Shown piece after piece: positions 1 through 5,741 of a DNA stretch of 5,741 nucleotides. Location: assembly GCA_013042925.1 (NCBI GenBank), contig JABDPH010000380.1, positions 1 to 5,741 on the forward strand, given 5' to 3'. The stretch is from Eudoraea sp. (GTDB taxonomy: Bacteria; Bacteroidota; Bacteroidia; Flavobacteriales; Flavobacteriaceae). The translations under genes and the position numbers were made by a program. Under the pieces are notes generated by a model. It had not been told where the DNA came from, made no database searches, and was given only the letters and a program-made list of their open reading frames with translations. The first letter of the stretch is position 1. Each line of letters opens with the position of its first letter.

Positions 1-893
1 ATTATACGGATTTTTATTCAAGTAAAGAACATGCAACCAATATCGGGACTATGTTCCGAGATCCGGAAAATGCTTTGCTGCCTAACTGGTTACATATCCC
101 TATTGGGTACCACGGCAGAAGCTCCACAATAATTCCAAGTGGTCAGAATATTAGAAGACCTATAGGGCAGACTTTACCCAAAGGGGCTCACCAACCAGAG
201 TTTGGACCGTCAAAAATGGTTGACTTTGAATTAGAAATGGGCTTTATTACGACGGACGCCAATAAATTAGGGGAAGCTATCCCTATTGATGAAGCTGAGG
301 ACTATATTTTCGGACTTGTCTTACTAAATGATTGGAGCGCAAGGGATATACAGAAGTGGGAATATGTGCCCCTGGGCCCATTTATGGCAAAGAATTTTGC
401 CTCTTCTATTTCACCATGGATTGTTACACTAGAAGCTCTTGAACCTTTTAGGGTAGATAGTCCGGCACAAAACCCTGCGCCGCTTCCATATCTGCAACAA
501 AAAGGAAAAAATAGTTTTGATATTAATTTAGAAGTTTCAATTACTCCGGATGGAGGGGCTCCTTCTACAATTGCCAAATCAAATTTCAAATACATGTACT
601 GGACAATGGCGCAACAATTAACTCACCATACTTCAAACGGTTGTAAAGTATTAAGTGGTGACCTAATGGGCAGTGGCACAATTTCCGGTACAACGCCTGA
701 TTCTTATGGATCTATGCTGGAATTGGCCTGGCAGGGAACAAAACCTGTAGATCTTCAGGATGGCGAAAAAAGGACTTCAATTCAGGATTTGGATACAGTA
801 ACTTTAAAAGGGTTTTGTGAAAAAGATGGGGTACGCATCGGGTTTGGCAAGGTAGAGACAAAATTACTTCCTCCACTAGAAAGTAATCTGTAA
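1..893 (+). CDS. fahA: Fumarylacetoacetase (fumarylacetoacetate hydrolase), 5'-truncated by window edge
   Basis: This enzyme (EC 3.7.1.2) hydrolyses fumarylacetoacetate to fumarate and acetoacetate, the last step of cytoplasmic phenylalanine/tyrosine and homogentisate degradation. The reading frame is open from base 3 and reads YTDFYSSKEHATNIGTMFRD before the first in-window ATG at 51. That ATG is internal; the true start lies upstream. By comparison with mammalian FAH (about 419 residues), roughly the first 124 residues, the SH3-like N-terminal domain, are missing, and the C-terminal catalytic beta-roll domain is intact. Counterparts of the mouse active-site residues are visible: Asp126 (bases 9-11), catalytic His133 (30-32), Arg142 (57-59), metal ligands Glu199 and Glu201 in DFELEM (228-236), Asp233 and Arg237 in NDWSARDIQ (330-344), Lys253 (390-392) and Glu364 in SMLEL (720-722). 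Mouse Gly256-Thr257 is Ala-Ser here, a mild change. No frameshift is seen. It ends in TAA and is followed by a 123-base gap. Confidence 0.97.
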   Translation, partial: YTDFYSSKEHATNIGTMFRDPENALLPNWLHIPIGYHGRSSTIIPSGQNIRRPIGQTLPKGAHQPEFGPSKMVDFELEMGFITTDANKLGEAIPIDEAEDYIFGLVLLNDWSARDIQKWEYVPLGPFMAKNFASSISPWIVTLEALEPFRVDSPAQNPAPLPYLQQKGKNSFDINLEVSITPDGGAPSTIAKSNFKYMYWTMAQQLTHHTSNGCKVLSGDLMGSGTISGTTPDSYGSMLELAWQGTKPVDLQDGEKRTSIQDLDTVTLKGFCEKDGVRIGFGKVETKLLPPLESNL

Positions 894-929
894 AATCATT
901 GCTCTAAAAGAACATTTTGGCGAATTTAT

Positions 930-948
930 ACGATACATTATCGTTTTT
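930..948 (+). terminator. Weak candidate intrinsic terminator after fahA
   Basis: A 6-bp stem, ACGATA (930-935) pairing with TATCGT (939-944), has a 3-base CAT loop and runs into a T stretch (944-948). It lies 37 bases past the fahA stop, in the expected place and orientation. The stem has only two G-C pairs, so termination would be inefficient, and chance is possible in such AT-rich DNA. Confidence 0.35.
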
Positions 949-968
949 CGTTATGAATTATGTGTGTT

Positions 969-984
969 TTGGCACAGCTATTGA
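969..984 (+). promoter_or_regulatory. Candidate sigma-54-type (-24/-12) promoter for the lipoprotein gene
   Basis: The sequence TTGGCAC, five bases (AGCTA), then TTGA closely resembles the RpoN consensus TGGCAC-N5-TTGC. The -24 GG is at 971-972 and the -12 pair at 983-984, with the exact 10-base spacing. The -12 element is GA instead of the usual GC. A start site near 995 would leave a leader of about 22 bases before the ATG at 1017. No upstream activator site was recognised, and no convincing TTTG / TAnnTTTG promoter was found in this gap as an alternative. Part of the gap is flanked by a small ACAGC/GCTGT inverted repeat (974-978, 990-994). Confidence 0.35.
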
Positions 985-1016
985 AAACTGCTGTTAAAAC
1001 CTATAAACATATTATC

Positions 1017-2204
1017 ATGAGAAAAACGATACTCTTTACAACAATTGTAGTTTTTTTAATAGCATGCGGAGGTGTTAAAAAAACTCAGGAGGCCCTAAAT
1101 ACGGGCAATTATTCCGCTGCCATAAATAAGGCTATAAAAAATCTTGCAGATAATAAAACCAAAAAAGGCAATCAACCTTATGTATTACTTCTTGAAGAAG
1201 CATTCCAAAAGTATACACAAAGGGAATTAGAAAACATTGCCTATTTAAAGAAAGAAGGTAACCCTGCCAATTACAATGCGATATTTAATGGATATAGCCG
1301 TTTGAAAAATATTCAGGAGCGTATAAAGCCTCTTTTACCCTTACAGGTATATGAGGAAGATAGAAATGCCAGATTCTCGTTTGCCAATTACGACAATGAG
1401 ATACTTGTTGCAAAGGACAATTTATCTGACTATTTATACAACAATGCTTCGGAGCTATTGCAGAATGCAAAATACAAGGAGGACTTTAGAAATGCTTACA
1501 GGGATTTTGAATACTTAAATGAATTAAGTCCCGGATATGCTGATAGTCGTCAAAAAATGGATGAGGCCTATATTAAAGGGTTGGACTATGTTAAAGTGAA
1601 TATGGTTAACGATACAGAGCAAATAGTTCCGGCACGATTAGAAGAAGAACTATTGAATTTTAACACCTATGGATTAAACGACCAATGGACGCAATATCAT
1701 ACAAATCCATTAGCTGAAGTAAACTATGATTATGAAATGGAAGTAGCCTTCAGAGCCATTAATATCTCTCCGGAACAAATCCAGGAAAAACAAATTGTAA
1801 AGGAAAAGCAGATTAAAGATGGGGTTGAAGTACTTCTTGATGCAGATGGCAGAGTAGTAAAGGATAGTCTGGGTAATGAAATAAAGGTAGACAGATTCAG
1901 GACTGTAAGTTGTAATTTCTATCAGTTTACTCAACTTAAATCTGCACAAGTTACAGGTAATGTAAGCTATATGGATTTACAAAATAAACAACAACTCAAT
2001 TCATACCCCCTTAGCAGTGAATTTGTATTTGAGCATGTTTATGCAAATTACAACGGTGATAGAAGGGCGCTTGACAATGATCTTGTCCCACTTTTAAACA
2101 GAGTTGCCGTACCATTTCCTTCTAATGAGCAAATGGTTTACGACGCAGGTGAAGATTTGAAATCAAGATTGAAGGACATTGTCGTGAGACACAAATTTAA
2201 CTAA
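1017..2204 (+). CDS. Uncharacterised lipoprotein with TPR-like helical N-half and beta-rich C-half
   Basis: The function is unknown. The start at 1017 is chosen because it yields a classic lipoprotein signal: a short basic end (MRK), a hydrophobic run (residues 4-16) and the lipobox LIAC with the lipidated cysteine at residue 17. An in-frame ATG at 960 would add 19 residues, bury this signal and overlap the promoter candidate. The residues after Cys17 (GGVKKTQ) lack the acidic surface-export signal described for Bacteroidota lipoproteins, so a periplasm-facing membrane anchor is more likely. Residues about 22-45 (ALNTGNYSAAINKAI) and 143-187 look like TPR-type helix pairs. From about 235 to the end the protein looks beta-rich, with a probable charged hairpin insertion at 256-294 (DGVEVLLDADGRVVKDSLG) and a conserved-looking tail, PFPSNEQMVYDAGEDLKSRL (366-385). 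A second cysteine is at 299. It totals 395 residues, shows no catalytic motif I recognise, and ends at a strong terminator, so it is probably monocistronic. A structural or assembly role is only a guess. Confidence 0.86.
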   Translation: MRKTILFTTIVVFLIACGGVKKTQEALNTGNYSAAINKAIKNLADNKTKKGNQPYVLLLEEAFQKYTQRELENIAYLKKEGNPANYNAIFNGYSRLKNIQERIKPLLPLQVYEEDRNARFSFANYDNEILVAKDNLSDYLYNNASELLQNAKYKEDFRNAYRDFEYLNELSPGYADSRQKMDEAYIKGLDYVKVNMVNDTEQIVPARLEEELLNFNTYGLNDQWTQYHTNPLAEVNYDYEMEVAFRAINISPEQIQEKQIVKEKQIKDGVEVLLDADGRVVKDSLGNEIKVDRFRTVSCNFYQFTQLKSAQVTGNVSYMDLQNKQQLNSYPLSSEFVFEHVYANYNGDRRALDNDLVPLLNRVAVPFPSNEQMVYDAGEDLKSRLKDIVVRHKFN

Positions 2205-2208
2205 AATT

Positions 2209-2235
2209 AAAACCCCGAACTTTCGGGGTTTTTTT
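2209..2235 (+). terminator. Strong intrinsic terminator shared by convergent genes
   Basis: The arm AACCCCGA (2211-2218) pairs with TCGGGGTT (2223-2230) around a small AACTT-type loop, followed by seven T residues (2229-2235). Pairing can extend by two A-T pairs at the base. It starts 4 bases past the lipoprotein stop. Read on the minus strand, the same hairpin is followed by TTTTAATTTT, so it can also end the ytxJ-like transcript, whose stop codon (2234-2236) overlaps the plus-strand T tract. Confidence 0.93.
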
Positions 2236-2629
2236 ATATATAGCGGGATAAATCGAGTGATGTAATCCCTCCATGAGATTCGTTTGTTACTGCAGTTCCA
2301 TTTTTGATTATCAATACTTGAGGCGACTGGTGGTATACCTTAAATCTATTTGCGACTTCATTTGAAACTTGTCTGTATCTGTGCAAATCCAAAAAATACA
2401 AATCGGCCTGATTATCCTCAAGAGAATATGAATTCTTAAATGATCTGAGAACCATACTGCTTATTCCGCATGTCGTGGAGTGTTTAAAAATAATCTGAGG
2501 TCTTTTAGAAGAGTTCTGTTCAATCTCAATGAGCTGATCTTCAGATGTCAGTGGTATCCATACCAGTTGATCCTTCTTCTCTTCAGAACTTGTGTCTTTA
2601 CTACTAAATAAGTTATTAAATATTCCCAT
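2234..2629 (-). CDS. ytxJ: YtxJ-like monothiol thioredoxin-fold protein (bacillithiol-associated)
   Basis: This cytoplasmic protein of 131 residues resembles the YtxJ family, thioredoxin-fold proteins associated by genome context with the low-molecular-weight thiol bacillithiol and proposed to act on mixed disulfides. The core signature FKHSTTCGIS (48-57) places the only cysteine at residue 54 (bases 2468-2470), at the end of the first beta strand where thioredoxins carry their active site. The SPQVLIIKNG segment (102-111) supplies the cis-proline Pro103 and the following strand, and HGGI (119-122) matches the end of the fold. There is no signal peptide. I start at 2629 (MGIFNNLF) because AAAAGGA lies just upstream, although its spacing is short; the next in-frame ATG, at 2671, would add 14 residues that look unrelated to the family. 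It is convergent with the lipoprotein gene and divergent from clpB, which suggests a stress connection. Biochemical activity is inferred, not proven, and the family itself is poorly characterised. Confidence 0.85.
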   Translation of the reverse strand: MGIFNNLFSSKDTSSEEKKDQLVWIPLTSEDQLIEIEQNSSKRPQIIFKHSTTCGISSMVLRSFKNSYSLEDNQADLYFLDLHRYRQVSNEVANRFKVYHQSPQVLIIKNGTAVTNESHGGITSLDLSRYI

Positions 2630-2678
2630 TTTCCTTTTAAAGCTAATTAGTCGAAATAATTCTATTTCCATACAAACT

Positions 2679-2721
2679 GTCGAAATGTCCTATTAATAGG
2701 TTGTTTTACCGACATTTTGTC
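2679..2721. promoter_or_regulatory. Cluster of three palindromic sites between ytxJ and clpB (candidate operators)
   Basis: Three symmetrical elements are packed into the 165-bp divergent gap. Site A (2679-2689, GTCGAAATGTC) matches the reverse complement of site C at 9 of 11 positions. Site B (2689-2700, CCTATTAATAGG) is a perfect 12-bp palindrome. Site C (2711-2721, GACATTTTGTC) has perfect GACA/TGTC arms around TTT. The centres are about 10.5 and 21.5 bases apart, so all could lie on one face of the helix. This suggests a dimeric regulator acting on one or both genes. It does not match the CIRCE or HrcA operator that I know. The regulator is unidentified. Confidence 0.42.
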
Positions 2722-2745
2722 TGTTTACTCTCCATGGTAAGATTG
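2716..2745 (+). promoter_or_regulatory. Candidate Bacteroidota-type promoter for clpB
   Basis: A -33-like TTTG (2716-2719) is followed after 18 bases by TAAGATTG (2738-2745), one mismatch from the -7 consensus TAnnTTTG. A start site near 2752 would give a leader of about 40 bases. The -33 element lies inside palindrome C, so a protein bound there would block or modulate the primary sigma factor. The clpB ATG is preceded by an A-rich leader without a Shine-Dalgarno sequence, as is usual in this phylum. No equally good promoter was found for ytxJ on the other strand. Confidence 0.42.
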
Positions 2746-2794
2746 TTGTCCTACATAGTTCAAAATTAAACATTAACTCGAAAAGAAATATATA

Positions 2795-5395
2795 ATGAAC
2801 ATCAATAATTTTACCATAAAATCCCAAGAGGCCATACAGCACGCACAAATGCTTGCGCAGGGTATGGAGAATCCTCAAATTGAAAATGAGCATATTTACA
2901 AAGCAATTGCGGAGATTGATGAGAATGTTCTACCCTTTATCTTAAAAAAATTAAATGTTAACATTTCTCTTGTAAATCAAATACTTGAAAAGGATCTGGA
3001 AAGTTTACCTAAGGTCTCGGGCGGAGAAATTATGTTTTCTAAAGAAGCGGGCAAAACATTGACTGAAGCCAATATAATTGCAAAAAAGATGGAAGATGAA
3101 TATGTATCCATCGAACATTTGATAGTTGCTCTCTTTAAATCTAACAGTAAAATATCGAGAATATTAAAAGATCAGGGTATTCAGGAGAAAAGTCTACGTG
3201 CTGCAATTGACGAGTTGCGCAAAGGCGGTAAAGTAACTTCACAAAGTGTGGAAGAAACTTATAATTCATTGAACAAATACGCGAGAAACCTGAATGATCT
3301 GGCCGATAAAGGCAAACTGGACCCAGTTATTGGCAGAGACGAAGAAATAAGAAGAATACTTCAAATTCTTTCAAGAAGGACCAAGAATAACCCAATGCTG
3401 GTTGGAGAACCAGGTACGGGTAAAACCGCCATAGCAGAGGGGCTTGCGCATAGAATTGTCCAGGGAGATATTCCGGAAAATTTAAAAGATAAGGTCATTT
3501 ATTCCCTCGATATGGGAGCGCTTATAGCAGGTGCCAAATACAAAGGGGAATTTGAGGAACGACTAAAAGCCGTAATTAAAGAAGTTACCGGGTCAGATGG
3601 AGACATTGTACTTTTTATAGACGAAATACACACCCTTGTTGGTGCCGGTGGCGGACAAGGAGCCATGGATGCCGCAAATATTCTAAAACCCGCCTTGGCA
3701 AGAGGAGATTTGCGAGCTATAGGCGCTACGACATTGGACGAATACCAAAAATACTTTGAAAAGGACAAAGCACTGGAACGAAGATTTCAGAAAGTAACCG
3801 TTGACGAACCGGATACAGAAAGTGCTATTTCAATTTTGCGGGGAATTAAAGAAAAGTACGAATCGCACCATAAAGTTAGAATTATGGACGAAGCTGTTAT
3901 TTCTGCTGTAGAATTATCACAGCGATATATAACCAATAGATTTTTACCCGATAAAGCTATTGATTTAATGGACGAGGCTGCTTCTAAACCTCGTATGGAG
4001 ATTAATTCCAAACCCGAAGAATTGGACGTACTAGATAGAAAGATAATGCAATTAGAGATTGAAATTGAAGCAATCAAAAGGGAAGATGATAAAGCGAAAC
4101 TCAAATTACTCAATGTAGATCTTGCAAATCTCAAAGAGGAAAGAAACGAAATTTTCGCAAAATGGGAAAGTGAAAAAACAGTAATTGAGAATATCCAAAA
4201 AACCAAACTGGATATTGAAAATTTTAAACAGGAGGCCGAAAGAGCTGAGCGCAACGGGGACTATGGTAAAGTAGCCGAATTGCGTTATGGAAAAATAAAA
4301 GAAGCTAATGAGAGATTAGAATCACTTCAAAAGGATCTTACGCAGGAGCAGAAAAAAGGAACCCTGATAAAAGAAGAAGTGACTACTGAAGATATTGCTG
4401 AAGTAGTTGCAAAATGGACGGGTATTCCGGTAACTAAGATGCTACAAAGTGAACGCGAAAAACTGTTGAATCTGGAAGACGTTTTACACAAGCGTGTTGT
4501 AGGCCAGGATGAGGCTATCCAAGCCGTATCTGATGCGATTAGAAGAAGCAGGGCCGGATTGCAGGATGCTAAACGTCCTATTGGCTCATTCCTGTTCCTG
4601 GGTACTACCGGAGTAGGAAAAACGGAACTCGCAAAAACTTTAGCAGCTTACCTGTTTGATGATGAAAATTCATTGACAAGAATTGATATGAGCGAATATC
4701 AGGAGCGTCATTCAGTTAGTAGATTAGTAGGTGCTCCTCCCGGATACATAGGTTATGATGAGGGCGGTCAACTTACAGAGGCAGTGCGCCGCAAACCTTA
4801 TTCTGTCATTCTTTTAGACGAGATAGAAAAAGCGCATCCGGATACATTTAATATCCTATTGCAGGTACTTGATGAAGGAAGGCTTACAGATAACAAGGGA
4901 AGAGTTGCCGACTTCAAAAATACTATTATCATAATGACCAGTAATATGGGGAGCCATATTATACAGGAAAAGTTTGAAGTTTTAGAGGACATTTATTCTG
5001 CAATGGAGTCTGCCAGAGTTGAGGTTCTTGGGCTTCTAAGAAAGACCATTCGCCCTGAATTCCTCAATAGGATTGATGATATTATCATGTTTACTCCTCT
5101 TAATAAGGAGGATATCAGACTTATTGTTGAATTGCAACTTGAACAGCTTAAGAAAATGCTTTTAAAACAGCATATCACTATTGAAGCCACGGAAGAAGCT
5201 ATTTCACATCTTGCCGAACGAGGTTATGATCCACAGTATGGGGCCAGACCAATAAAACGAGTTATCCAAAAAGAGGTATTAAACAGCCTGTCTAAAGAAT
5301 TACTTAGCGGAAAAGTTAAGGCAGATAGTATTGTGCTTATAGATTCATTTAACGATAAGCTAGTATTTAGAAATCAAAATGAACTAGTCAATTAA
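2795..5395 (+). CDS. clpB: ATP-dependent chaperone ClpB (Hsp100 disaggregase)
   Basis: ClpB is a cytoplasmic hexameric AAA+ machine that pulls polypeptides out of aggregates together with DnaK/DnaJ/GrpE. All domains are present in 866 residues, the usual length. The N domain spans about 1-145. NBD1 has Walker A GEPGTGKT (204-211, Lys210), pore tyrosine Tyr249 in AKYKG, Walker B ending Asp276-Glu277, and arginine fingers Arg329-Arg330. The coiled-coil middle domain spans about 405-520 and includes the [18 protein letters not shown] segment, whose tyrosine region contacts DnaK in other species. NBD2 has Walker A GTTGVGKT (603-610, Lys609), pore tyrosine Tyr651 in GAPPGYIGY, Walker B Asp675-Glu676, TSNMGS sensor 1, and sensor 2 Arg818 in GARPIKR. 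The full-length middle domain and lack of a ClpP-binding loop favour ClpB over ClpA or ClpC. It is probably a single-gene unit with its own promoter and a strong terminator; heat or stress control is expected from the family, and the palindromes upstream are the visible candidate sites. Confidence 0.99.
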   Translation: MNINNFTIKSQEAIQHAQMLAQGMENPQIENEHIYKAIAEIDENVLPFILKKLNVNISLVNQILEKDLESLPKVSGGEIMFSKEAGKTLTEANIIAKKMEDEYVSIEHLIVALFKSNSKISRILKDQGIQEKSLRAAIDELRKGGKVTSQSVEETYNSLNKYARNLNDLADKGKLDPVIGRDEEIRRILQILSRRTKNNPMLVGEPGTGKTAIAEGLAHRIVQGDIPENLKDKVIYSLDMGALIAGAKYKGEFEERLKAVIKEVTGSDGDIVLFIDEIHTLVGAGGGQGAMDAANILKPALARGDLRAIGATTLDEYQKYFEKDKALERRFQKVTVDEPDTESAISILRGIKEKYESHHKVRIMDEAVISAVELSQRYITNRFLPDKAIDLMDEAASKPRMEINSKPEELDVLDRKIMQLEIEIEAIKREDDKAKLKLLNVDLANLKEERNEIFAKWESEKTVIENIQKTKLDIENFKQEAERAERNGDYGKVAELRYGKIKEANERLESLQKDLTQEQKKGTLIKEEVTTEDIAEVVAKWTGIPVTKMLQSEREKLLNLEDVLHKRVVGQDEAIQAVSDAIRRSRAGLQDAKRPIGSFLFLGTTGVGKTELAKTLAAYLFDDENSLTRIDMSEYQERHSVSRLVGAPPGYIGYDEGGQLTEAVRRKPYSVILLDEIEKAHPDTFNILLQVLDEGRLTDNKGRVADFKNTIIIMTSNMGSHIIQEKFEVLEDIYSAMESARVEVLGLLRKTIRPEFLNRIDDIIMFTPLNKEDIRLIVELQLEQLKKMLLKQHITIEATEEAISHLAERGYDPQYGARPIKRVIQKEVLNSLSKELLSGKVKADSIVLIDSFNDKLVFRNQNELVN

Positions 5396-5410
5396 TTTTA
5401 TTGATGTTAT

Positions 5411-5454
5411 AAAAAGTACCCTTTCGATGTACATTGTAAAAGGGTACTTTTTTT
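5411..5454 (+). terminator. Strong intrinsic terminator of clpB
   Basis: A 14-bp perfect stem, 5411-5424 (AAAAAGTACCCTTT) with 5439-5452 (AAAGGGTACTTTTT), encloses a 14-base loop and leads into seven T residues (5448-5454). It begins 16 bases past the clpB stop. The loop itself contains the 8-bp palindrome ATGTACAT (5427-5434). The structure separates clpB from the downstream TetR-type gene, which therefore needs its own promoter. Confidence 0.93.
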
Positions 5455-5469
5455 ATGAATTAAAATACC

Positions 5470-5496
5470 ATACAGTATATAGATTTTTTATCTTCG
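5470..5496 (+). promoter_or_regulatory. Candidate promoter and small palindrome upstream of the TetR-type gene
   Basis: TATCTTCG (5489-5496) is one mismatch from the Bacteroidota -7 element TAnnTTTG, but no TTTG sits at the expected -33 distance. A start near 5503 would give a leader of only about 11 bases before the ATG at 5514. Just upstream, ATACAGTAT (5470-5478) is a 9-base perfect palindrome. TetR-family proteins often repress their own promoters, so it could be part of an operator, but it is shorter than usual for the family. Confidence 0.28.
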
Positions 5497-5513
5497 TATA
5501 AAAATGAAGTAAT

Positions 5514-5741
5514 ATGCCAACCAAAGCTGAGCGAACTACAGCATACATTATTGAGACTGTAGCCCCCATCTTCAATAAACATGGTTATGTAGGAACCAGC
5601 ATGAATGACCTTACAGAAGCAACAGGTCTTACAAAGGGAGCATTATACGGTAATTTTGAAAATAAAGAAGCCCTCGCGCTCGCCGCTTTTCAATATAACA
5701 GTACTTCTCTTCTAAAGGCTATTGACGACAAATTGGATAAC
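5514..5741 (+). CDS. TetR/AcrR family transcriptional regulator, 3'-truncated by window edge
   Basis: The first 76 codons of a regulator are present and remain open to the right edge. Residues about 7-53 form the TetR N-terminal DNA-binding domain: a first helix (ERTTAYIIETVAPIFNKHG), then a helix-turn-helix (TSMNDLTEATGLTKGALYGNF, 28-48), then the conserved NKEAL start of helix 4. TetR proteins are homodimers that usually repress their own gene or neighbours until a small ligand binds the C-terminal domain. That domain is outside the window, so the ligand and targets cannot be named; efflux, fatty-acid or stress genes are common targets. The ATG at 5514 is chosen because no longer open frame precedes it and the length before helix 1 is normal. 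A strong terminator and a 59-base gap separate it from clpB, so it probably starts a new unit. Confidence 0.93.
   Translation, partial: MPTKAERTTAYIIETVAPIFNKHGYVGTSMNDLTEATGLTKGALYGNFENKEALALAAFQYNSTSLLKAIDDKLDN

Noticed and set aside
960..1016. Longer lipoprotein start at ATG 960, adding 19 residues.
   Set aside because: It would place the lipoprotein signal internally and overlap the promoter candidate; the start at 1017 gives a textbook signal peptide and lipobox.
2630..2671. Longer YtxJ-like start at 2671, adding 14 residues.
   Set aside because: The extra residues look unrelated to the family, while 2629 has an AAAAGGA stretch just upstream and a typical MGIFNNLF beginning.
2725..2740. 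Inverted repeat TTAC...GTAA around CCATGG in the clpB leader region.
   Set aside because: Arms of four bases with an eight-base spacer are expected by chance; no supporting second copy.
3233..3250. Internal translation start giving a short ClpB form, as at Val149 in Escherichia coli.
   Set aside because: The equivalent codon is GTA, not a start codon; a nearby GTG (3248-3250) has no ribosome-binding sequence at a suitable distance.
3787..4254. A 155-codon open frame on the minus strand inside clpB, and smaller ones elsewhere in clpB, fahA and the lipoprotein gene.
   Set aside because: They lie opposite strongly conserved coding sequence and have low-complexity Ser/Ile/Leu-rich translations typical of antisense shadows.
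4601..4624. NBD2 Walker A reads GTTGVGKT, with Thr where many ClpB proteins have Pro.
   Set aside because: The position is variable in the GxxGxGKT motif and all catalytic residues are kept; probably lineage variation.
5504..5512. Two-codon open frame ATG-AAG-TAA ending one base before the TetR-type start codon.
   Set aside because: Such mini-frames are frequent by chance in AT-rich leaders, and there is no ribosome-binding site or attenuator structure with it.
1..5741. Search for mobile elements, CRISPR arrays, tRNA or rRNA genes, riboswitches and defence genes.
   Set aside because: No transposase, terminal repeats, spaced direct repeats or structured RNA signature was seen; nearly all bases are in recognisable genes or short gaps.

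Overview
The window looks like an ordinary chromosomal stretch from a member of the Bacteroidota, most likely a flavobacterium. The DNA is AT-rich and the start codons have A-rich leaders with little Shine-Dalgarno signal. One promoter candidate fits the Bacteroidota TTTG / TAnnTTTG pattern. The fumarylacetoacetase, YtxJ and ClpB sequences fit that group. This placement is inference from protein and promoter style; no rRNA or marker gene is present.

Layout: (1) bases 1-893, the C-terminal two thirds of fumarylacetoacetase (last step of tyrosine catabolism), cut by the window edge. (2) 894-1016, a short gap with a weak hairpin and a sigma-54-like promoter candidate. (3) 1017-2204, an uncharacterised 395-residue lipoprotein with a clear lipobox, a helical TPR-like first half and a beta-rich second half. 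(4) About 2209-2235, a strong hairpin terminator shared with the convergent gene that follows. (5) 2234-2629 on the minus strand, a YtxJ-like thioredoxin-fold protein with a single cysteine, of the kind associated with bacillithiol. (6) 2630-2794, a divergent control region holding a perfect 12-bp palindrome flanked by two GACA...TGTC-type sites. (7) 2795-5395, complete clpB, the Hsp100 disaggregase. (8) 5411-5454, a strong terminator. (9) 5514-5741, the DNA-binding end of a TetR/AcrR regulator, cut by the right edge.

clpB and ytxJ are divergent and share a 165-bp control region, so a stress link (protein aggregation and thiol redox) is plausible, but only by context. The lipoprotein and fahA show no functional tie to them. 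Terminators and strand changes suggest mostly single-gene transcription units.

I found no mobile element, CRISPR array, RNA gene, toxin-antitoxin pair or defence system, and no clear sign of a novel multi-gene system. The items most worth a second look are the palindrome cluster between ytxJ and clpB, the uncharacterised lipoprotein with its possible sigma-54 promoter, and the single-cysteine YtxJ protein.
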